Shown here one piece after another: positions 19,281 to 27,546 of a stretch of DNA of 64,000 bases. The stretch is from Deltaproteobacteria bacterium. Lineage in GTDB: Bacteria; Desulfobacterota; Desulfobacteria; Desulfobacterales; B30-G6. Under the pieces are notes generated by a model. That model was not told the origin of the DNA, did no database searches, and saw nothing but the letters and a program-made list of their open reading frames with translations. The translations under genes and the position numbers were made by a program. The DNA lies in the NCBI GenBank assembly GCA_022340465.1, contig JAJDNW010000044.1:31197-95196 (forward strand), in the 5' to 3' direction. Each line of letters opens with the position of its first letter. The stretch's first letter is position 1.

Positions 19281-21023
19281 ATGACTATCAGCCGCCAGAA
19301 CATCCTCGAATCGATTTCCCAGGGCATCGTCGCCACCGATACACAGGGCACCGTAGTCTTCATCAACGACGTCGCCCGGCTGCTTATGCATCTGACCGGC
19401 AGCCAACAGACCGGCAGCCACATAGCCTCCCTTTCCACCTATCTTGCCGAACGCCTGGCGGAATGCCGGAACCGAAAAAGAGGCATGCGCCTCATGGATT
19501 TCCAATTGGACGGCAACCGCATGGAAGGGGAAATATCCACAATAATGCAACAAGGGGGCATCGCCGGCTTTGTCTGCAGCCTGAGGGAAAGACACGTCGT
19601 TACAACCGGCGGCCGCCTGTCGACATCCGAGATGCTGCAGCTTCAACTGGATGCGGTCTTCAACTTCAGCGAACTGGGCATCTGGATCCTCGACGGGGAA
19701 GGCACCGTGCTGAAACTCAACCGGGCCGCCGAAAAGCTGATCGAAATCAAGGCGGAGGAGATCCAGGGTAAAAACATCGAACGGCTGGCTGAAAAAGGGG
19801 TCATCGACCAGGCCTTGACCCCGCACATCCTCAAGTCAAAGCGCCCGGTCACCAAACTGCTGCACGTGTTGAAAACCGATCGCTACGTCATGTCCACCGG
19901 CATGCCCGTCATGGACGAGGACGGCAACATCCTGCTGGTGGTGGTTCAGGAACTGGATATCACCACCTTGCGAAACCTGCAGGGGCAATTGGACGAGCTA
20001 CGGGTGTTGGCCGAAAAGTACCAGGACGAGCTTTCCCACTTGAACCTGCTGGACATCAAAACCCACGGCATCGTCTCCGAAAGCAAGGAGATGAAACAGG
20101 TGCTCAACGCCGCTTTAAAACTGGCGCGCTTCGATGTTTCCAACATTCTGATTCAGGGGGAAAGCGGCACCGGCAAGGGATTGATCGCCCAGTTCATCCA
20201 CAAGAGCGGCAAACGCAAAGACAAGCCCTTTATTCAGATCAACTGCGCGGCCCTGCCGGAAACGCTGCTCGAGGCGGAACTTTTCGGCTTCGACAAGGGC
20301 TCCTTTACCGGCGCCGGCACCAAGGGAAAAATCGGACTCTTCGAAATGGCCCAGCACGGGACGATCCTGCTGGATGAAATAGGAGAGCTGCCTCTGTCCC
20401 TGCAGTCCAAGCTTTTAAAATGCCTGGACGATCACGAAATCATGCACATCGGCGGGCTGAACCCCATCAAAATAGACTGCACGATCATCGCCGCCACCAA
20501 CCGGGATCTGAAAGCAGGCGTCGCCGAAAAGAAGTTCAGGGAGGACCTCTATCACCGGCTGAACATCTTCGGCATCGAGCTGCCCCCCCTGCGCCGGAGG
20601 CCCGAGGACATCGTTGCCCTGGCCCATTTCTTTCTGGAGAGATACAACCGCAAATACGACATGCAGAAACGGCTGTCCCTCAAAGCGCTTCACCGCCTGC
20701 AGCGCTATGCATTCCCGGGCAACGTCAGGGAGCTGAAAAACTGCCTCAAACAGGCGGTGGTGATGCACGATGAAGCGGTGCTGGATGATATTCTGCCGGA
20801 TGGCGGCGGGTCGCAAGGGGAATTCCCCTGGCCGTCCATCGAAGACGATGCCGGACTGGACCTGGCCGAACTGCTCGACAACTTCGAGAAAAGCATTCTG
20901 AATCACACCATGGCGCACTGCGCGTCCACCCGCCAGGCGGCCGCCTATCTGAACACCAGCCAGTCCAAAATCGCCAGGCTGATGAAAAAACACGGGATTT
21001 CAACCGGCCGCCGCACACCCTGA
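19281..21023 (+). CDS. Sigma-54-dependent transcriptional activator with two PAS domains
   Basis: This 580-residue enhancer-binding protein carries two N-terminal PAS-like domains (about 5-110 and 120-235), a short coiled linker and an AAA+ domain. The AAA+ domain shows Walker A GESGTGKG (293-300), the sigma-54 contact loop GSFTGA (340-345, Ser in place of the usual Ala) and Walker B GTILLDEIGEL. A Fis-type helix-turn-helix near the C-terminus contains TRQAAAYLNTSQSKIARLM. It would sense a small ligand or redox state through PAS and activate a sigma-54 promoter. No receiver domain is present. Targets are not obvious in the window. Neighbours are a PilZ gene upstream and a decayed histidine kinase on the opposite strand. 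Confidence 0.92.
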   Translation: MTISRQNILESISQGIVATDTQGTVVFINDVARLLMHLTGSQQTGSHIASLSTYLAERLAECRNRKRGMRLMDFQLDGNRMEGEISTIMQQGGIAGFVCSLRERHVVTTGGRLSTSEMLQLQLDAVFNFSELGIWILDGEGTVLKLNRAAEKLIEIKAEEIQGKNIERLAEKGVIDQALTPHILKSKRPVTKLLHVLKTDRYVMSTGMPVMDEDGNILLVVVQELDITTLRNLQGQLDELRVLAEKYQDELSHLNLLDIKTHGIVSESKEMKQVLNAALKLARFDVSNILIQGESGTGKGLIAQFIHKSGKRKDKPFIQINCAALPETLLEAELFGFDKGSFTGAGTKGKIGLFEMAQHGTILLDEIGELPLSLQSKLLKCLDDHEIMHIGGLNPIKIDCTIIAATNRDLKAGVAEKKFREDLYHRLNIFGIELPPLRRRPEDIVALAHFFLERYNRKYDMQKRLSLKALHRLQRYAFPGNVRELKNCLKQAVVMHDEAVLDDILPDGGGSQGEFPWPSIEDDAGLDLAELLDNFEKSILNHTMAHCASTRQAAAYLNTSQSKIARLMKKHGISTGRRTP

Positions 21024-21070
21024 AGCCGCGTGTGCTTCAGATTCCAGGGCGCGTCCCGGCGCCTGGGGAT

Positions 21071-21625
21071 TCACCGATCACGTTCCTCAGGCTCGATGCC
21101 ATTCCGCGCATGACGCCCGGCTTCATGTTCGACTTCCGAATTCCGATGGGTGGCGTCATGGGCGGTGCCGCCTTCCAGCGTGCCGACCGTTTCCGTCTTC
21201 TGCGACTGCCGCAGCATGGCCTTCAGGCGGATGTTCTCCTGCTCGACCTTCTTCGAGGTTTCCTCTGCACGGCGACACCTGCCGACCAAGTCGTTAGCCG
21301 CGAGCGCCAGCGTTGAAAATTCCCTGAAAAGGACCTCGTTTGCATCTATTTCAGCGGGTTTGTCGGCGGCTTTGTCGAAAAATAAAAGCAAGGCGTCGAG
21401 GCTCTTATCGATGCCCCCGGCTATCGACCTGACGATGAAAACCGTAATGCAAAGACAGCCTGCCAGCACCAGCAGGCTTTTGACGATAATGCCCGCCACG
21501 CCCCCACTCGGCCCGTATGCGTCCAGTACCCAGATGGCACAAACGCTCACCCCCGACAAAACAACGGCAAAGGCCATGCTCAGGAAAAATGCGCTGGTTA
21601 GGCTGCGATGGCGGCTTGCCGACAT
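21071..21625 (-). pseudogene. Remnant of a membrane sensor histidine kinase
   Basis: The 184-residue frame begins with a hydrophobic helix, a short periplasmic linker and a second helix (IIVKSLLVLAGCLCITVFIVRSI), then a coiled region and LRQSQKTETVGTLEGGTAHD. This last run closely resembles the H-box lead-in of PAS-type kinases (LRQxQKMEAIGTLAGGIAHD). The conserved FNN that should follow is replaced by unrelated sequence and the frame stops about 30 residues later. No ATPase domain is found on either strand nearby. The gene therefore looks like the N-terminal half of a hybrid or PAS kinase that lost its catalytic part. It could still make a membrane protein, but kinase activity is not expected. 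Confidence 0.65.
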
Positions 21626-21999
21626 GGTCCGTCCTCATTGAACATCTTCATCATCCAAGCTCTCCGTTACCCCGAGGTGAACATGAAAACGGTTCTTTGT
21701 CAAAGAAAACTTGACCGGCGAAAAAGGATCCGAGATGTCGAATTGGGGGTTGGAATTATGAATTGGGAATTGCGAATTGGGGATTGGGGATTGTGAATTT
21801 AGAGTTTTAAGTGTTACGCGAGCAATCGTGAAAGGTGAAACCTAAAACGTGTGGCGCAAGGCCTAACCCTGGATCACTTGAACAGGGTAAATGGTTTTGT
21901 TTACCCAGTGAAACCTGGTGTTTCTTTTGTTTCATCGGGGTGCTTCAACAGGTCTTGCTTCAGGCCCTGACCTCTGATCGCCGACCTCTGACCTATCAC
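21626..21999. repeat. Intergenic repeat mosaic
   Basis: No gene is seen. It contains aattgcgaattggggattgg-type tracts (about 21765-21795), the module gtgaaacctggtgtttcttt (about 21908-21927, recurring near 39374 and inverted near 30094-30115), and the acctctgatcgccgacctct tract near 21970-21990. Confidence 0.6.
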
Positions 22000-22746
22000 C
22001 TATGACCCCCGCCGGCCGGCCGCGATGCTTTTTCCCAGCTTGGCCGCAAAATAGACGACCGAAAAGACAAACGCCGGCAGATAGAGCCACCAGGCAAAGG
22101 GGTTGGGAACGCCGGTGCGCTCCACCGGACCCGGAACCTGTATGATGTTTTTCCAGTCCCAGCAGAACGCCGTGATCATGACAAGGGCGCAGCAGAGCTC
22201 CACGGCCATCTCATGCCAGCGCCAGCGGACGTTGTACCCCTTTTCATCGAAATAGATGATCAGCGAACCGGCCGCCGCCATGGCCGCTGCGATCAGCACC
22301 GGGGTGACGACCGGCCCCACCCAGGGCAGGGGCACGTAAAACAGCAGGTCCCAGGTCATTACACTTTCGGGCCAGCCGATCATGACATACAGCCAGACGT
22401 AGTAGAAGATGTCCCAGACACCGAAGGCCAGCATGAAGTAGCAGAACTTCTGGAAGCGATTGCGGCCGGCAACCCACCCGACGCTTATCAGCATGACGAT
22501 GGTGGCGATCTCCCGGCCGAACTCGATGCGTATCAACGGGTCGACCACGTGCCTGCCGCCTTCCCAGTTGACCACCAGCGGAAAGCTGAAGCCGTCCGGG
22601 AAATATATGTGACGGAGGTAGACCACCACGGCGCTCTCGACCCAGGCAAAGGCCACGGCGAAAACCACCACGCACAGCCAGGCGGCCAGGGCGCTCGGCG
22701 CCCTGACGCCGGTCGCGGTTTTCCGTTGGTTGCCCGTTGAATCCAT
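22000..22746 (-). CDS. Multi-pass membrane protein, function unknown
   Basis: This integral membrane protein of about 248 residues has five or six hydrophobic helices. They include LAAWLCVVVFAVAFAWVESAVVVYLRHIYF at the N-terminus, IATIVMLISVGWVAG and WWLYLPAFVFSVVYFAAKLG near the end. Notable conserved-looking features are ESAVVVYLRHIYFP, a Trp/Tyr-rich helix GVWDIFYYVWLYVMIGWPES, and WDLLFYVPLPWVGPV. I do not recognise the family. The start is set at the internal Met of MDSTGNQRK because the 26 residues ahead look non-membrane and contain repeat-like DNA; no strong ribosome site decides this. It is divergent from the GalT-like gene. Confidence 0.7.
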   Translation of the reverse strand: MDSTGNQRKTATGVRAPSALAAWLCVVVFAVAFAWVESAVVVYLRHIYFPDGFSFPLVVNWEGGRHVVDPLIRIEFGREIATIVMLISVGWVAGRNRFQKFCYFMLAFGVWDIFYYVWLYVMIGWPESVMTWDLLFYVPLPWVGPVVTPVLIAAAMAAAGSLIIYFDEKGYNVRWRWHEMAVELCCALVMITAFCWDWKNIIQVPGPVERTGVPNPFAWWLYLPAFVFSVVYFAAKLGKSIAAGRRGS

Positions 22747-23057
22747 GCCGCCCAGTTTACCACATTTTGCATGGGCCGGCATCTCTTTTGTGCACAGGAT
22801 CCCCTCCGCTGCGGTTTGCGGCAATAACCCTCAGGCTTTTGCAGCCGCAAGACAAACATCAACAAATCAAATTTGCTTTGTTTGCGCGAGTCGTGCATTT
22901 CTGGTATGGTTTGGAATCGCCGCTGCCCCCTAAAAAGGCGGTCTTTGCTGCGCCTCGACCAGCAGCGGGAGATGCTCCACCGTATGGCATTGCCTGGCGG
23001 AATCGTAAGGAATGTTACCCTACATCAATTCCCTCGCTGTTGCGGGCGAAGCATGTA
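22747..23057. other. Intergenic region, GalT-like gene promoter side
   Basis: No gene is seen. An inverted copy of the dispersed tgcaaaagcctgagg repeat lies at about 22829-22843. The frame of the following gene is open through here, but it has no ribosome site and no domain similarity. Confidence 0.4.
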
Positions 23058-24170
23058 ATGGTTGGTGACCGGATGGGGCCAGAAGATCGACTTCAATTCA
23101 AATCCAAAGAGATCGAGGCCCGCTTTGTGGATCCTGCGGGCAAAGCGGTGGTGAAACGGATCGAAATCCGAACGAATCCCATTACCCGCCGGTCCTGCCG
23201 CATCACCTACAGCAGAAAGGACGAAAAGGAAGCCGGTACGGATACCCTGCCGCCGCCTCCTCCCGATGCCCTCGATTCGGAAAACTGCCCTTTTTGCCGA
23301 CATCATGTGTTGAGCCGCACACCACGGTTACCGGCAAACGGCTTTTCACAGGAGCGCCTGGTGCTGAACGAATCCATCCTGTTTCCAAATCTGTTCCCCT
23401 ACGGCAGTCACTCGGCGGTCAGCATTTTTGGCGACCGACACTATGTGGAAATCGGAACCGCCCGGCCCTCCAGCTACAGGGACAGCTTTAAAAATGCCGT
23501 GCGATATTTGCAACAGGTGCGGGGAATCGACCCCGCGGCCGTCTATACCTCCATCACCCAGAACCACCTCCCCTCTGCCGGGGGATCGCTGGTCCATCCG
23601 CACCTGCAGATAAATGCGGACAGGGAACCCGGCAACCATCAGCGTTTCCTGATGCACAAAAGCAGGCAGTACTACAATGACCATCGCGTCCTGATCTTCT
23701 CGGATTATCTGCGGCACGAAAAAGCCGCCGGCAGCCGGTACATCGGCAAGAGCGGCGGCTGGGAGTGGCTGGCCGCTTTTGCCCCGGAAGGGTTTTACGA
23801 ATTGTGGGCGATCCTTCCGGGGGTGACATCGTGGGCGGAACTGGATGACGGCCGCCTCATGCATCTTGCAACGGGAATCGTCAATGCCCAGAGGTTTTAT
23901 CGAAGCCTCAACCGGAACGGCTACAACCTCGGACTGCTGTCCGTCGAAGTGCCGGAGAGCCGACTGGAATTGAGAGTGGTAATGGTTGTCCGCTCCAACT
24001 ATGCGCCCTGGGTGCGCAACGACCACACCGGGTTCGAGCTGATGCTGGGCGATATGGCAACTTTCACCCCTCCCGAAGAGACCGCCGCCCTGGCTCGGCC
24101 TTTTTGGAATGCATCGACACGGCTTGCCATTTCGCCACATGAAGAAACACTGATGGCACGGCGCGAATGA
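23058..24170 (+). CDS. GalT-like nucleotidyltransferase / HIT-superfamily protein
   Basis: This protein of about 370 residues resembles galactose-1-phosphate uridylyltransferases. It has an N-terminal beta region, a CPFC motif that may bind zinc (SENCPFCRHH), a central beta sheet (SAVSIFGDRHYVEIG) and the catalytic segment GGSLVHPHLQINA, which corresponds to the HPHxQ nucleophile motif of GalT and the HIT superfamily. A second-half repeat with FYELWAILPG completes the fold. GalT enzymes move UMP or AMP between sugar phosphates through a His-nucleotide intermediate. The match is distant, so the sugar or nucleotide is uncertain. It ends 40 bases before the AcoA-like gene, so co-transcription is possible. 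The ATG at 23058 is a choice between two nearby starts without a strong ribosome site. Confidence 0.7.
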   Translation: MVGDRMGPEDRLQFKSKEIEARFVDPAGKAVVKRIEIRTNPITRRSCRITYSRKDEKEAGTDTLPPPPPDALDSENCPFCRHHVLSRTPRLPANGFSQERLVLNESILFPNLFPYGSHSAVSIFGDRHYVEIGTARPSSYRDSFKNAVRYLQQVRGIDPAAVYTSITQNHLPSAGGSLVHPHLQINADREPGNHQRFLMHKSRQYYNDHRVLIFSDYLRHEKAAGSRYIGKSGGWEWLAAFAPEGFYELWAILPGVTSWAELDDGRLMHLATGIVNAQRFYRSLNRNGYNLGLLSVEVPESRLELRVVMVVRSNYAPWVRNDHTGFELMLGDMATFTPPEETAALARPFWNASTRLAISPHEETLMARRE

Positions 24171-24210
24171 CCAATTCCCCATATTCTCTTCGGAGTAAGA
24201 AAGGAGGTCC

Positions 24211-25197
24211 ATGAACGCAAAACAAATCACTCCAGACTTTCAAGTCCGTCTTTTCACCAGCATGATTTTGATCCGAACGTTCGAAGAAAAAATTGTTGCT
24301 CTCAGCCAGGAGCCCTACCGACTGCCAGGCATGCAGATCCTGGCCAACGGCCAGGAAGCGGTAGCCACGGGTATCGTTTCGGCCCTTGAGCCGGACGACG
24401 TCATCGTCAGCAATCACCGCAGTCACGGCCACCTGTTAGCCAGGGACGCCGACCTCAATTCGTTGATGGCCGAGATCATGGCCAAAGCGGACGGCGTCAA
24501 CCGTGGCAAGGCCGGCACGCTGCACCTGGCCGTGCCTGAGGTCAATGCCCTGATGACCTCAACGGTAGTTGGCGCCGGGCCGCTTCTGGCCCTGGGGGCT
24601 GCCTTTGCTCAGCAATATCAAGCGCTGAAAGGGGTGACGGTGGTGTTCTTCGGTGACGGCGCAGCAGCTGAAGGGAGCGTGCACGAAGCTATGAATTTGT
24701 CCGGCATCTGGAAACTGCCGGTCCTGTTCGTTTGCGAAAACAACGGGTGGGCGGGCGCCCAGCGCCCGGAAGAGCATTCCGCAACCCGCAAAATTCACGA
24801 GCGAGCCGAGGGCTATGGTATGCCCGGCAGGAGTGTGGACGGCAATGATGTAGAAGCGGTCTACCACCTGAGCCTTGAACTTCTCGACCACTGCCGCTCG
24901 GGAAAGGGGCCGGCTTTTATGGAACCCATGACCTACCGCATGCGAGGGCATGGAGAACAGGATCACCAGCACTATGTTGATCCATCGGAACTGGACGCAT
25001 GGGCCCTAAAGTGCCCAGTAAAGAGGTATCGCCAGGCGCTCCTCGATGCCGGCGTTCTGGATGAAGCCCATATTCAAAAGATCGAGCAGGATGCCGAACG
25101 GCGCGTAGAAGGGGCTGTGGCCTTTGGTGACGCCAGTCCGTATCCTGAACCCGACACCGCCATGACCGATTTGTTCGTCCAGCCGCCCAGTGCCTGA
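24211..25197 (+). CDS. acoA: Thiamine-diphosphate 2-oxo acid/acetoin dehydrogenase E1 alpha
   Basis: This 328-residue E1 alpha subunit shows the thiamine-diphosphate motif GDGAAAEGSVHEAMNLSG ending in ENNGWA (about residues 148-186), the HRSHGHLLA active-site loop and the LEPMTYRMRGHGEQD segment of the phosphorylation-loop region. Length and layout fit acetoin dehydrogenase AcoA and bacterial pyruvate dehydrogenase E1 alpha. It would decarboxylate a 2-oxo acid or cleave acetoin. A very strong AAGGAGG site precedes the ATG. The beta subunit follows at once. No E2 or E3 gene lies in the window, so the complex must use subunits encoded elsewhere or act differently. The symbol is by similarity only. 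Confidence 0.85.
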   Translation: MNAKQITPDFQVRLFTSMILIRTFEEKIVALSQEPYRLPGMQILANGQEAVATGIVSALEPDDVIVSNHRSHGHLLARDADLNSLMAEIMAKADGVNRGKAGTLHLAVPEVNALMTSTVVGAGPLLALGAAFAQQYQALKGVTVVFFGDGAAAEGSVHEAMNLSGIWKLPVLFVCENNGWAGAQRPEEHSATRKIHERAEGYGMPGRSVDGNDVEAVYHLSLELLDHCRSGKGPAFMEPMTYRMRGHGEQDHQHYVDPSELDAWALKCPVKRYRQALLDAGVLDEAHIQKIEQDAERRVEGAVAFGDASPYPEPDTAMTDLFVQPPSA

Positions 25198-25210
25198 AAG
25201 GAGCCACACC

Positions 25211-26194
25211 ATGAGTGAAAAAACATTCGGAAATGCCTTAAACGACGCGCTGTCCACTGCCATGGATATGGATGACACCGTATTTATTGCTGGCGAGGGA
25301 GTAGGGGTGTCCATTCACCAGGACCCCAACATGCCGACCTACGGTCTTTTGGACAAATTTGGTCGACGCCGGGTGAAAGACACGCCGGTCAGTGAGGCGG
25401 CCATTGCCGGGCTCGCTGTGGGGTCTTCCTGCATGGGGCTTCGACCGGTGGTGGAGATTATGTTTTTCCCGTTCATTACCCTGGCCAGCGATATGCTGGT
25501 CAACCATGCCGGAAAATTGCGCTACATGAGCAGCGGAAAATCCAGCTTTCCCCTGACTGTGCGGGTAAAAGCCGGTGTAGGATTCGGCGCCGGTAGTCAA
25601 CATTCTCACAATCTGGAAGCATGGTTGGCCCACAGTCCAGGCCTGAAAATCGTTTGGCCGGCAACCGTCGAAGATGCCAAAGGGCTTCTTCTAAGCGCCA
25701 TCTTTGATCCGGATCCGGTCATCGTGGTAGAAGACATGTTTCTTTATAGGATGCCGGGAGAGCTGCCGGAAGGAAACTTCCACACACCCTTGGGCAAGGC
25801 CCGGGTGGCCGTGCCGGGTACCGATTGTACCGTGATTGCATACGGCATGGCCCTTTACACCGCCATGAAAGCGCTTGAAACATTGAGTGAGAAAGACATC
25901 TCGTGTGAGGTAATCGACTTGCGGTCTCTGGTACCTTTGGACAAAACCTGTATCCTCGAATCGGTCCGCAAGACGGGGCGGCTAGTTGTGGTACATGAGG
26001 CCAACCGTTTCTGCGGCTTCGGGGCAGAATTGGCTGCCATGGTGGCTGAGGAGGCATTCGAAGCCTTGAAGGGGCCCGTCAAACGCGTCGGTGCGCCACA
26101 GATTCCTGTGCCGGTCGCATCCAGCCTCGAAAAGATTTTCAAGCCTAGTCCGGAGGATGTTGTCGCGGCGGTTCTGGAAACGATGGGTAAGTAA
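25211..26194 (+). CDS. acoB: Thiamine-diphosphate 2-oxo acid/acetoin dehydrogenase E1 beta
   Basis: This E1 beta subunit of about 327 residues partners with the preceding gene. It has the transketolase pyrimidine-binding domain (FIAGEGVGVSIHQDP, then VKDTPVSEAAIAGLAVGSSCMG), the KAGVGFGAGSQHSHNLEAWLAH loop and a transketolase C-terminal domain (VIDLRSLVPLDKTCILESV, then VVHEANRFCGFGAELAA). The ATG at 25211 has an AAGGAG site; a start 21 bases upstream overlaps the acoA stop and lacks one. The alpha/beta pair alone can decarboxylate but needs a lipoyl E2 for acyl-CoA formation. Confidence 0.87.
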   Translation: MSEKTFGNALNDALSTAMDMDDTVFIAGEGVGVSIHQDPNMPTYGLLDKFGRRRVKDTPVSEAAIAGLAVGSSCMGLRPVVEIMFFPFITLASDMLVNHAGKLRYMSSGKSSFPLTVRVKAGVGFGAGSQHSHNLEAWLAHSPGLKIVWPATVEDAKGLLLSAIFDPDPVIVVEDMFLYRMPGELPEGNFHTPLGKARVAVPGTDCTVIAYGMALYTAMKALETLSEKDISCEVIDLRSLVPLDKTCILESVRKTGRLVVVHEANRFCGFGAELAAMVAEEAFEALKGPVKRVGAPQIPVPVASSLEKIFKPSPEDVVAAVLETMGK

Positions 26195-26238
26195 AAGGGC
26201 GATTATCCGCAAAGCCGACCCGGCGGATCGGTTCATAC

Positions 26239-27333
26239 CTACGCGTGAACCGACAAGATCCTGGCCGGATTCCCCTTGGTTATCTTGTCGATGGTTGCAT
26301 CGGGCACACCGATCTCCCTCAGCATGGGGACCGTGTATACCAGCAGCCGGCAGTACCCTTCGCCGCCGAAGCGCCGCAGCAGGAATTTGATGAAGGTGTC
26401 CGTGCCCACCACCAGCTGATTTTCATAGCCCGCATCAATCAGCTCCTTTAAAATGGCGATTCTCATCCAGTCGTTGATGTGGGTAAACCCCAGGGGTTCG
26501 GCGTCCCAGTAGTGGCCGAAGCAGTCGATGGAAAGGTTGGCGCCGCGGTCGAGCAGCCGCCGGGCATGCGTCAGGTCGATGCCCCGGGTGCCGGGGTCCA
26601 GGATCAGGTCTTTCAGAATCCTTGAAGCGCACTTGGCATCGTTGTGGGCGATCACCACCCGGCCGAAATCCAACCCCTCCTCGGCAATGATGTCGGCAAT
26701 CCAGGGGCCGTCCTCGGGTGCCAGCAGCATGCCCTGGTGGACGGTCATGGAATAACCGGTTTCCCCAGCCACCCTTGCGCCGGCCCGCAGGGCCCTGACC
26801 TCGTCCTGCGACGATTTGTCTTCTATGGCGATCTTGATGTGGCCCGGCATCACGTCCGTTGCGTCCATTCCGTTTTGGATCTCGTCGCGCATGAAGGCGG
26901 CCATCGCTTCGATGGTCATGCCGGCGAACCGCTCGGGCCACGAATCCCTCGAATAAAAGCCTGTGGGCGCAACGATGTGCACGCCGCTCTTTTCTGAAAT
27001 GCGGCGCAGCCCCAACGGATCCCCCCGCAGCCCCGGAGAACTCATGTCGACCAGGGCGGAGCCCCCCATGGTTTTGAAATCCGCCAGTTCGCCGCTCATA
27101 ATCTCTTCGTCCTTGAGTTCCAGAAGGTCATTGGACAGAATGAAGCCGTGCTTCAAAGCCCCCAGATTTGCCAGGCTCAACGCCTCGTCCGGCTGCACCG
27201 GCGCATCCTCGGGGATGAAGGCTTCGTAACGTTTACGCATGAACCTCGCATCCAGCAGGGTGTGGTCATGCATGGAGGTGAACCCCAATGCGTTGGCTTC
27301 AACAGGTCCTCGTACGGTCATCACGGTTGCCAT
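26239..27333 (-). CDS. Phosphotriesterase-family amidohydrolase
   Basis: This 364-residue TIM-barrel metallohydrolase of the phosphotriesterase type carries the first metal ligands SMHDH near residue 21, a conserved Lys in HIKIAIEDK that would be carbamylated to bridge the metals, and histidines in SMTVHQG and VVIAHND. The last-strand Asp lies in VVGTDTFIKF. Family members are mostly lactonases that have occasionally gained organophosphate activity, so a lactone or ester hydrolase is the safer reading. A strong TAAGGAGGATAAC ribosome site precedes the ATG. It is divergent from an MFS gene and lies next to acyl-CoA dehydrogenase and Etf genes, which suggests part of a catabolic set. Confidence 0.85.
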   Translation of the reverse strand: MATVMTVRGPVEANALGFTSMHDHTLLDARFMRKRYEAFIPEDAPVQPDEALSLANLGALKHGFILSNDLLELKDEEIMSGELADFKTMGGSALVDMSSPGLRGDPLGLRRISEKSGVHIVAPTGFYSRDSWPERFAGMTIEAMAAFMRDEIQNGMDATDVMPGHIKIAIEDKSSQDEVRALRAGARVAGETGYSMTVHQGMLLAPEDGPWIADIIAEEGLDFGRVVIAHNDAKCASRILKDLILDPGTRGIDLTHARRLLDRGANLSIDCFGHYWDAEPLGFTHINDWMRIAILKELIDAGYENQLVVGTDTFIKFLLRRFGGEGYCRLLVYTVPMLREIGVPDATIDKITKGNPARILSVHA

Positions 27334-27546
27334 GTTATCCTCCTTAAAATTAGATGCAATAAAGGGTCCAATGCCATCATTCCCGCGGAGGCGTGAATCC
27401 AGGACTCTCTGCCCGCTGCCTTCCGGCTCCGCGGGAATAACGGAAGTTTACCGTTAAGCCGCTCATATCTTTAACATATGTTGACTTTAAAGGCCACATC
27501 GATATAGGTTGGCCTGATTCGATGCATCCGACACAGGAAGGCAATA
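27334..27546. other. Divergent intergenic region with inverted repeat
   Basis: This 213-base gap between the hydrolase and MFS genes contains cattcccgcgg (about 27377-27387) and a facing ccgcgggaata (about 27428-27438), an inverted arrangement of the kind seen in intergenic REP-like elements. Promoters could not be assigned. Confidence 0.4.

Noticed and set aside
21071..21073. TGA at the end of the kinase remnant as a selenocysteine codon
   Set aside because: The frame past this TGA runs into the tail of the opposite sigma-54 gene and gives no kinase homology, so it is an ordinary stop.
22737..23057. N-terminal extension of the GalT-like gene
   Set aside because: The extra codons contain a dispersed repeat, no ribosome site precedes the upstream ATG and no domain is seen there.
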